From Solanum dulcamara (taxonomy: Eukaryota; Streptophyta; Magnoliopsida; Solanales; Solanaceae): a stretch of DNA of 64,000 nt. Each line of letters starts with the position of its first letter. The first letter of the stretch is position 1. The notes under the pieces were generated by a model. That model did no database searches. It saw nothing but the letters and a program-made list of their open reading frames with translations, and had not been told where the DNA came from. Location of the stretch: contig NC_077240.1 of NCBI RefSeq assembly GCF_947179165.1, forward strand, positions 53,902,001 through 53,966,000. The letters run 5' to 3'. Both the position numbers and the translations under genes were made by a program. This document shows positions 56,156 through 64,000 of this stretch, one piece after another.

Positions 56156-58790
56156 GTCATGACCCGAATCTAGGTCATGATGGTGCCTACCATAACCCCC
56201 GAGTAGGCAAGCCAAACCCAAGAAAAACGGAAGACAAATTTCAATCTAATTAAATGATTAATAAAATAAGAAGGTGGAAGCACAGGAATATAACTCAAGA
56301 AAGAATCAGGCCAAGGTATAGATATGTAAGTACGATACAAAATATACAAAAAGCTAGATAGTGACCATAAGAAATGACAAACTGACAGTAGAACAAACCC
56401 CGGACCTAGTGTCACCTATACAGGAGCTATTAAATACAAAAGTTGACAAAATGTATAAATATACAATATAGATCTGACTGTCCAAAATATAAAATACAAG
56501 TCAGAGAAAATGAGGGAATATAGCAAGTCTTTGAATGTCGGGAGCTCACCACAATTCAGAACTGGAACCACTACGGATGATCAGGCGCGCGCTAAAGGTG
56601 ACTCAAACTGGGAGCTGCATCAAAAGATGCAGAAGTGCAGTATGAGTACCAAAATATGGGGTACCCAGTAGGTATCATTGGCCGACCGAGCTAAGAAAGA
56701 ATAAAATATATAATAAGTAGTACGACAATACCAGTAACAATAAGCGAAGAAACAAGCTACAAATAAGGGGAAAGGGACACGGAAATAATCATACGGCAGT
56801 CAAGCATGTCCGACCAATCAAGTAAGCATATCGATAATCTCATCTGATAAAAATACTAAAAGAATACTCAATGCAAACTCGTAGATAAGGCTTAATATCC
56901 TCAAAAATATCATGAAGCGTCTGGAATTCACGCCTTGAGCTTCCCAATAATAGTAATAGTAATAGTAACTCAAATATGTATCGTGGGCCACCCGAAATTC
57001 ATATCTCAATCTTCTCAATAATAGTAGCAATAATAATAACTGAGATATATATCAATGGGCCACTCGTAATTCACACCTTGAGTTTTTCAATAATAATAAT
57101 AATAATACCTGAGATATATATATCTTAACGGGCCACTCAAAATTCACACCTCGCGTTTCTCAATAGGATTGCCATGATTGAAATATCACTAGTATTTCCT
57201 TTAAATCATCACACTTATTTATAAACCAAAAATCTTGAAATTACCATTTTTATTCTTTTAAAAAAGGACTTTAACACCGGCGAGGCAAATCAATAAAAGT
57301 AGTAAGTTAAAATCATATATCACTTGAGTTGAGTAGAAATTCCGTCAGAGGTGCCAAATCACTAACCTGAGACTCCGGTGTACCAAAAACATGACCTCGG
57401 GCCCAAAACTTCAATATTAAAAGCAAGCAAGATATAGACATACACCAAAATCACACCAATCCGCAACCAAAACCAAACAAGTCAAACAAATGGCATTCTA
57501 TGTTCAAATCACCTAGGAGAAATCTCTAACAATGATCATCGACTCCCAACTTTTCAATGACTATCAACACCTAATTCACCAACTTAATCATGTATTACTA
57601 CTTAAAATATACGTATTCTAGCCAAGCAAAGTCTAAAAAGAGTAAATCATAGCCTACCTCAAAGCCGAAACCGAACCAGAACCGCTAAATTTGGATCTTT
57701 CCTTTCTGGGCCGCCTCCAAACGATGCCACTAAGGTTTTTAGCACGAAAAAAGGTCTCAGAACGTTTTCACAAAAATCCCCAATGCACTGGAACAAAAAT
57801 GATCGAAAAGGATCAAAATTTGCTCCAAGAGTTTTGAAATATTGGAAATGGAGAGAAAAGGGATGGCATTGGGTCTTAAAAGACCTCACTGCCAGGCCCC
57901 TCAATGGTCTCTGCGAACGCGGAAGTCAGCAAGATAAATCTCCGTGAATGCGGAGGCTTGTTTGCGAATGCGGAGTACAACCATCCATAACTCCGCAAAA
58001 GCGGCCAGAGGTCCGCGAATGCGGAGAGAAAAATACTCGACCTATACGAACGCTGCCTGGCCCCCCCGAATGTGAAGAGTAAATTTGAGGTGCACTTGTA
58101 GTTGTGCTGGTGCATTTTTCACCAAGGGAAATAAGTCCCTCAATAGGGCTTGGAACTCATTCGGAATCTCGTTGACATGATTGAACTATGCTACTCAATT
58201 GGAAATGAGATTTTAGACTCAATGGAATCGACAAATTTTCCAATGGAGGTCGTTTCAATGGAATGTTGACCCAAGTCAAAGAATTTTAAAGAAAAACACT
58301 TAAAATGCACAAATGGCCAAAAATTCATTCCGATCACCTTAGGAACCGAACTAAAGGTCATTCTAGACCAAACTTAGAGTTCTGGAGCTAACCATGCTGA
58401 CAAAATTTTCATCTGAGCGCGTTAACTCAAAAAGTTGACCAAAGTTAAATATGGCCAAACTTTAAAGTTAAAATGCCTAATCGCATATACTCAAAATGAA
58501 GACTCCAAAACCCAAACCAACCTTCCTTTCAGACCAAAATGGACCTTTCGAAGCTGATGGAACCGTTAAAATTTTCTTACGATGCTTGAATCTCTGGATG
58601 TTGACTAAAGTCAACTCTTTCAAACCTTAAGCCTCCAATATGGCCAAACGACCTCAAAACTCAATTGGACACCTTGAGAGGCAAGCCACCCATCCCGACG
58701 TCATATATAAGCTACGAAGAAGCTACGGGAAGAGGTAAAATGGTAAAAACATGCAATAGAACGAAAATGACCTTGGAGATAATTATATAC
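56156..58790 (-). repeat. LTR of the 'TGTCATGACCC' type, related to 12308-14868
   Basis: Begins TGTCATGACCCG and follows the same order of motifs as the LTR at 12308, including a 'cccagtaggtatcattggcc' phrase, a run of 'gcgaatgcgg' units (57905-58075) and the 'agaccaaactta' phrase. Its right end is indistinct, near 58790, and no duplication was found, so it may be truncated. It interrupts pararetrovirus-derived DNA. Confidence 0.65.
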
Positions 58791-59070
58791 ATTGAATATA
58801 AGTTTTACATATTTTGTACTTTATATCTAAAGTATTTTCAGATGCAGATTTAACAACATGAGTAGTTTTTTCAAAAAATCAAGAGGGTATCTATCCCTTT
58901 TATATACAACTAACATTTGCTCCGCTATCGATCATTGCAGTGTTAGTGATAGTAAATTCATTATTGATTAAAATAGTACATTTAATATACCATCTACGAG
59001 CAGTTACAATTTGCTATATTTCTAAAAAAGAATTTAGTTTAGAACTATTAATAAGTTCTTAAAATTTATC
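58791..59070 (-). pseudogene. Endogenous pararetrovirus remnant: protease region, minus copy
   Basis: On the minus strand near 58905-58945 a retroviral-type aspartic protease motif (DSGAN) is present in a short frame, followed by a stop. The DNA after it closely matches, in inverted orientation, the plus-strand copy that resumes at 61958. Too broken to encode anything. Confidence 0.6.
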
Positions 59071-59125
59071 GTCATTCTTACATTTGAATACAAGAGGGAT
59101 TGATACCTTCTAGATTTTTTGAAAG
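59071..59125 (+). pseudogene. Start of the plus-strand pararetrovirus copy
   Basis: The words 'gggattgatacc' and 'gattttttgaaag' match the minus copy in reverse, so orientation flips at about 59040-59095. The piece ends in GAAAG, the target duplicated by the solo LTR that follows, and continues at 61958. Confidence 0.55.
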
Positions 59126-61952
59126 AGTTACACCCCGCACTTTTGTACCTTGGAATGCTTCTTAAGCTTCTTAAGTTTCTGGGAAGGCTCTTAAGTTTCT
59201 TAGAAGTCGTTATGTGAGTCGGATAATCTATAACGCTATCAAATAATCCTAAGGAAAGGAGAAGGAGATACTCCATAAGAGAGAAGATTGAAACTAGGGT
59301 TATAAGAATCCGAAAGAAGTTGGAGGTTAAGTAGTGAGTCGTAGGACTCAACTTACTTGTGAAAGCTATTACTTGGGACATTTTACATACTAAGCTACTT
59401 GAGTACACATCGAGCTTAAGTAGCAAGGAATGCATAGGCTCTTGAAGTAAGATGAGATTACGAGCTCACGAAAGAGAAATAAGGAAACGCCGCGCCTACT
59501 CGAAGAAAGAAGGTGATGCACCTACTTGGAAAAGCAAGTGATGTACCTACTTAGGATCAAGTAGGTGATGCAGCAGCTTGGGGTGGACCCCACTGCCATG
59601 TGGCAGCCCCTCATTGGTCGCATAGATGCGGTGGCCCAATAGGGGCTGGACACGTGTCACCCTTAGGGGATGACATGTGTCACCTCCCTAGGTTGCCTAT
59701 AAATACATGTTATATGACTCATAACTTTATTTTGATCCCAAAACTTCAGCAAAGCAAAGGAAAAGAAAACCCTAATCTAAGAGAGAAAAGGGCGACAACT
59801 TAGGAGGAAAAAAAGGGTAAGTCCCGATTTCGTTCCATAAATTAATTATATAGCATATACCATGATGATATGTAGGTATTGATAGTATAAAATCATGGCT
59901 TGGAGAAGCAACAAATGGATAACAAGCAGTCCGCACGATTTAGCGAGTTTTAGCCAATTTTGGGTTAGTAGGGCCTTTTCTTCCAATTTTAAGTTTATGG
60001 TGTTGTTATAGGGTGTATTACATACCTTTTATGCTGATGGAAGTGTAAAAATGTTGTAGAAATGTTTAACGTTCGAAGTAAGCTAAATTGGAGTCGCTAT
60101 AGTTAAATTATAGTCGAAGCAAGGTGTTGTGCTTGTGGTGTGCTGATGCAGGTGTGTGGTGTTGTGTTGTAGGGCCTAAAAGTATTCTAAAAGAGGTGTG
60201 GGGGATTCTGGTTGCAGCCACATGACCCTTCCTTTTGTACAATTAAAGGTTTTGCGAAATAAAGACTAGAAACCCTATTTTGGTATCATAATTTTCAGCA
60301 AGTTGTTTAGAACTTATGTTGTGTAATGTTGCCATATTTTAGTTGTATATGAGATGAAGTTTGTTTTTGTTAGTTGGATTTAGTAATTAGGTATCTAATT
60401 GGAAATTCAGATAGGGCATGTTATAGGGGAGGTGCTGTCCGATTTTCGTTAACTCCTTAACTAACTAAGGAACTAGTCGAGAAGGCGAGTGAGGAGATGA
60501 GTTCTATGAATACTCGTATGTAACTTAAGATGCTGGAAAGTCGAGGGTTGTTGATGCTCGTATTACTTTCATGTTAAATAGGTTCAAGAGACGACGAGGC
60601 GAACGTGTTAAGAGTAATCCGTAAGAGGTATGTAAAGCTAACATTTCCTTCTTTTGGCATGTTTTTGGCATAAGTATGTAAGGCTTATACTTTCTTTTGG
60701 CATGTCTTCGGCATAAGTGTATTAAGCTTATTCTATCTCTTGGCATGTTTTGGGCACAAATATGTAAAGCTAATCTTCCTTTGTTGACATGGTTTTTATG
60801 AAGCAAGTATATGACTTTTATATGATTCTAAGGATGTTCCTATTCGTAGAGCCGCTAGGATGGACAACTTCTTGATTTTCCAAAAGATATTTGTTATGCC
60901 TTGATATGTGTATATGATTCCCAAAAGTTCTATTTTGATATACCCATAGTAACTTTCAAAGGGTACTTGATATGACTCTGGTCTTGATTTTGAATGATAG
61001 CTCATTTTGATTATTCCATCGAGTCTCAAATATGATTTAAATTGCATATAGTTTCTCACTACTCCACTCGTGGATGTCTCAATGCTTCTTTCACTAAGCC
61101 TGAGCCAGGATTTGTTATCATGTGTACTTCTCTGCATTATTCGCCGTTCCCCGACGTGAGAGGGCAGGTACAACCTGTACATGGGATTTATGGAGTTATG
61201 ATGTGCCATATACACATAGATATGATATAATCTGATATGACCATCTGATATGATATAATCTATTATGGAGATATTCCCTACTCTAGACTTATGATGTGTT
61301 GTGGCACCAGTGATGGGGTGGCGACCACGATTTATTCACCGAGTCCCATAATAGGGTCGGATATGGCATATGTTTTTCTGCATACCTTATCTGTGGTTAT
61401 GATAAGAATTTTGATATTTCTGGATATTTTGCTCATTTTTGCACATTCTGCTGTGGTAACGACTTTACTTATTACAGTCCATGATTTACATACCCGTTAT
61501 ATTTTCCGTACTGACCCCCTTTCTTCAAGGGGATGCATTTCATACCCGCAGGTACAGATGCTCGATTTGCTGATCCGCTCGCCTAGGACATCCACCCTGT
61601 TGGTTGGCAGTGCTCCTTTGTCCGGAGCCGTATTTTGGTACTAACTTTTCTGTTGTACATTTGTACATGTTGGTTAAGGGTACGACAGGGCCCTTTCCCA
61701 TCATATGACTAGGCTATCATTCTGTAGAGGTCTGTAGACATGCGATGTGGGATATATTTATAGGTTGTGGGCTTTGTGTTCCGTGATGGCCTTAACGGCC
61801 CTCTTATGCTATATCTGTTCTCATACGCTCTCTAGCGACCCCTTTTCGATTTCTACTTTTGTTTATTCTGCTAACACGCTAAGTGGGGCTAAGGGTACAT
61901 ATGGGTGCCCAACTCAGGCACCATTCACGGCCTATGGAGTTGGGTCGTGACA
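59126..61952 (+). repeat. 2.8-kb solo LTR with target duplication GAAAG, plus orientation
   Basis: Begins (A/T)GTTACACC and ends GGGTCGTGACA, the reverse of the LTR at 24026. GAAAG stands directly before (59121-59125) and after (61953-61957). The first base pair of the LTR is mutated (AG for TG). It inserted into pararetrovirus DNA. Confidence 0.85.
59648..59704 (+). promoter_or_regulatory. LTR promoter module: two G-box-like sites and a TATA box
   Basis: GACACGTGTC (CACGTG core at 59651-59656) and a second site decayed to ACATGTGT near 59673-59680 stand 23 bp apart, followed about 20 bp later by CTATAAAT (59697-59704). The same spaced G-box pair occurs in the two related LTRs. G-boxes bind bZIP and bHLH factors in plants; activity here is inferred. 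Confidence 0.55.
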
Positions 61953-61957
61953 GAAAG

Positions 61958-62765
61958 AACTACTCATGCTGTTAAATTTGCATCTCGACATACTTTAGAT
62001 ATAAAGTGCAAATTATCTAAAACTCATATTTGTTAGAATAAAGTCAGCATTCCTCATTTCGTTTTATTACTAAAAGATCCGATGCATCCTTCAATTATAC
62101 TTGGAACTCCTTTCATTAATGCCATCTATCCTTTTTCAAAAATTGATTCAAAAGGATTTACTGCTAGTTATAAAGATAAAGAAATATCTTTTACTTTTAT
62201 AACCAAATCAGTTACCAGAGATATTAATGCTTTAATCAATATGAAACAAAAGCATATTGATTCTCTACAACTTAAAATTTACAGTATGATCATTTTTGAT
62301 ACATTGTGTCCTGCTAAGGTATAGGAAAAAATTAAATTGATTTCTGAACAGCTGGCCATTGATATTTGTGCTGATCATCCAAGTACTTTTTGGAACAGAA
62401 AAAAGCATATTTGACTCTTCCTTATGAAGATAACTTTTGCGAAGATGACATTCCACTAAGTCACATCCCTGTCAAATGAATGCAGAGTTAGTGGAATTTT
62501 GCAAAAAGGCGATTGATAATCTCTTACAAAATGGTTTAATAAAACCGTCCAAGTCTCCTTAGCCATGCACTGCTTTTTATGTCAATAATGCAACAGAGAA
62601 GGAGCATGGCATTCCCAGATTGGTAATTATTCATAAACCTTCAAATAAATTTTTAAAATGGATTAGGTATCCTATTCCAATTAAAAGAGATTTATTATCA
62701 AGATTTTATGATGCTAATATATTTTCAAAATTTGATCTACGAGCTCCTGTCCATATGACTATTTA
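61958..62765 (+). pseudogene. Endogenous pararetrovirus remnant: protease to reverse transcriptase, plus copy
   Basis: Frames in this stretch match the end of the protease and the start of the reverse transcriptase of Caulimoviridae. A protease C-terminal phrase (LGTPFINAIYPF) lies near 62100-62140 and a polymerase N-terminal phrase (RYPIPIKRDLL) near 62665-62700. Stop codons and shifts interrupt it (for example stops near 62322 and 62561), and it ends abruptly before the catalytic Asp-Asp region. It is inactive. Confidence 0.7.
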
Positions 62766-62779
62766 GTTTTTAGAACTTT

Positions 62780-64000
62780 TATGGTTAGTTTATCATAGAA
62801 GTTATTATAATAGACCCGATATAGACAAGGAATTTATTCGTCAGGGGTAAAACCTTCTTCAGGGAGCCATTTATGGATCCACAGGATAGAGAATTCAATG
62901 AAAAAGTGCATCTGATCAATTTTTTCTAAATTGCACACATGATCAGAGAGGTATAACTTTGTAAGAAATGGAGAAACCTTAGTCCATTCTTTGTACAAAT
63001 TCAAATATTCAAATGATTAAATCTTTACCGATGGTCCATGAAAAGTCCACCCTCTTAAGAACCAATTGGGAATTGGTCCACCAAATACTTTAGCACAAAT
63101 TTTTATAAACCCAGTATGCTTAGGCTTGTCATTATTATAATAAGAAACCTTGTTAAAGGCTTGGATATAATCCTAATAAGTAAGGTTTATGTTCATTTTG
63201 TTTACACAAACCTGTCTTTCATTCATAGTGGAGATTTCCACTCTTCCACAAATATAATCTGTTTGATATAATTTTTGAGAAGTTATAAACATTCTCTTTC
63301 GTTGAAAAGTGCTGGAATTCAACACTTTCCATTTTGGTCAATAATAAATTCGAGTCTTATATGACTCTCCAGGGAAATATAATCCCCTTACCAGATACCG
63401 TTGGAATATCTTTCATGGTTCTCGCTTCTCTGAATATCAGAGTCTTTCAAAAGAAATATAATTTCTTTGGTAGATCCTTCTTCATAGTATTTATGGTCAT
63501 CAACTTCCTTGACCATAGAAGCAAATGTATCACTTTGCCTTTTAGATTCCAAATATGCCTTTAACTGCCTGTATAATGAATTGTCTTCTGGAATATCTTC
63601 TAGATTAATTATAGGAGTATCCTTTGGAGCTGTCGAGGATTATACTTCTCCCATCTTTGAGTTTATCAAACTCTTATTTTTCAATATCAGGACTGGAAAA
63701 TTATTAGATGAGGATGAGGAACTGTATGACGGTCTTTGTGAAAGGCTAATCCTCCCCTGCCTCTACCTTTATTTCCTCTGCCTCTTATAAGAGATCAAGG
63801 AGGATCTTCTATTTTGTAAATGTAGCAAACCATATTAATGAAAGTCATAATATTCATCTGTATCAAGATAATAGGTCCATATTCATCCTCATAAGAATGA
63901 ATAGAGAATTCAGGAGTTTGCATTTCTTCTCTAATAATATCAGCAATTATCTTATCCAGAATCATAGTCTGAATGTCTTTTCCTAAAGGAATCACCTTTA
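62780..64000 (-). pseudogene. Endogenous pararetrovirus remnant, minus copy, upstream region
   Basis: Weak minus-strand similarity to the protein region upstream of the capsid in Solanaceae pararetroviruses, including a Gly/Arg-rich run near 63745-63790 and a 66-codon frame at 63795-63995. Many stops break it. The orientation change at about 62766-62780 is a second inverted junction. The fragment runs off the window. Confidence 0.45.

Noticed and set aside
61291..61644. 117-codon plus-strand frame
   Set aside because: Entirely within the solo LTR at 59126-61952; composition is that of the LTR.
62082..62324. Functional pararetrovirus polymerase
   Set aside because: Stops, shifts and an abrupt end before the catalytic region show a dead fragment.

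Overview
This is nuclear DNA of a flowering plant, most likely from the nightshade family (Solanaceae). The evidence is spliced genes with GT-AG introns, an AT-rich background, RTE-type LINEs ending in TTG repeats (a tail shared with tobacco-type SINEs), very long Gypsy LTRs of the 'TGTCACGACCC' type, and broken endogenous pararetrovirus DNA. The genus cannot be fixed from sequence alone. Nothing bacterial, no CRISPR array, no rRNA and no tRNA gene was seen.

One host gene dominates the first 39 kb: a plus-strand kinesin-12 motor of the phragmoplast-orienting (POK1/POK2-like) type. Thirty exons can be joined from 141 to 38941 with frame kept at every junction. They give 2066 codons plus a stop; the N-terminal exon or exons lie before the window. 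The gene appears intact although three introns are swollen by transposons: intron 7 (about 19.7 kb), intron 17 (about 5.1 kb) and intron 27 (about 3.6 kb).

Intron 7 is a nest of insertions. An old L1-type LINE (pieces at 2590-3480, 10325-10491 and 17652-18690) is split twice. One split is an antisense RTE LINE, itself split by a second RTE LINE with a 7-bp target duplication. The other is an antisense Copia element, which holds a 1-kb Mutator-like element in one LTR and a 2.6-kb solo LTR inside. A separate solo LTR (18843-20834, duplication ACTTG) follows. Intron 17 holds a 3.3-kb solo LTR (duplication CATAG). Intron 27 holds an antisense Copia element containing a second, internally deleted Copia element with a 47-bp tandem array.

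From 39 kb to the end there is no convincing intact host gene. The region holds a gene fragment captured between inverted repeats (40.2-41.2 kb), a small LTR element with its own minisatellite (42604-43960), a 469-bp inverted-repeat element (44079-44547), and a Gypsy element (46043-54480) broken by another LTR element (48420-54157). From 54.5 kb to the end come rearranged, stop-riddled endogenous pararetrovirus fragments in both orientations, cut by two more LTRs (56156-58790 and 59126-61952).

Apart from the kinesin, nothing works as a pathway here. The interest lies in how the gene tolerates its load, the order of insertions, the captured gene fragment, and the promoter-like and GC-rich modules kept in the LTRs.
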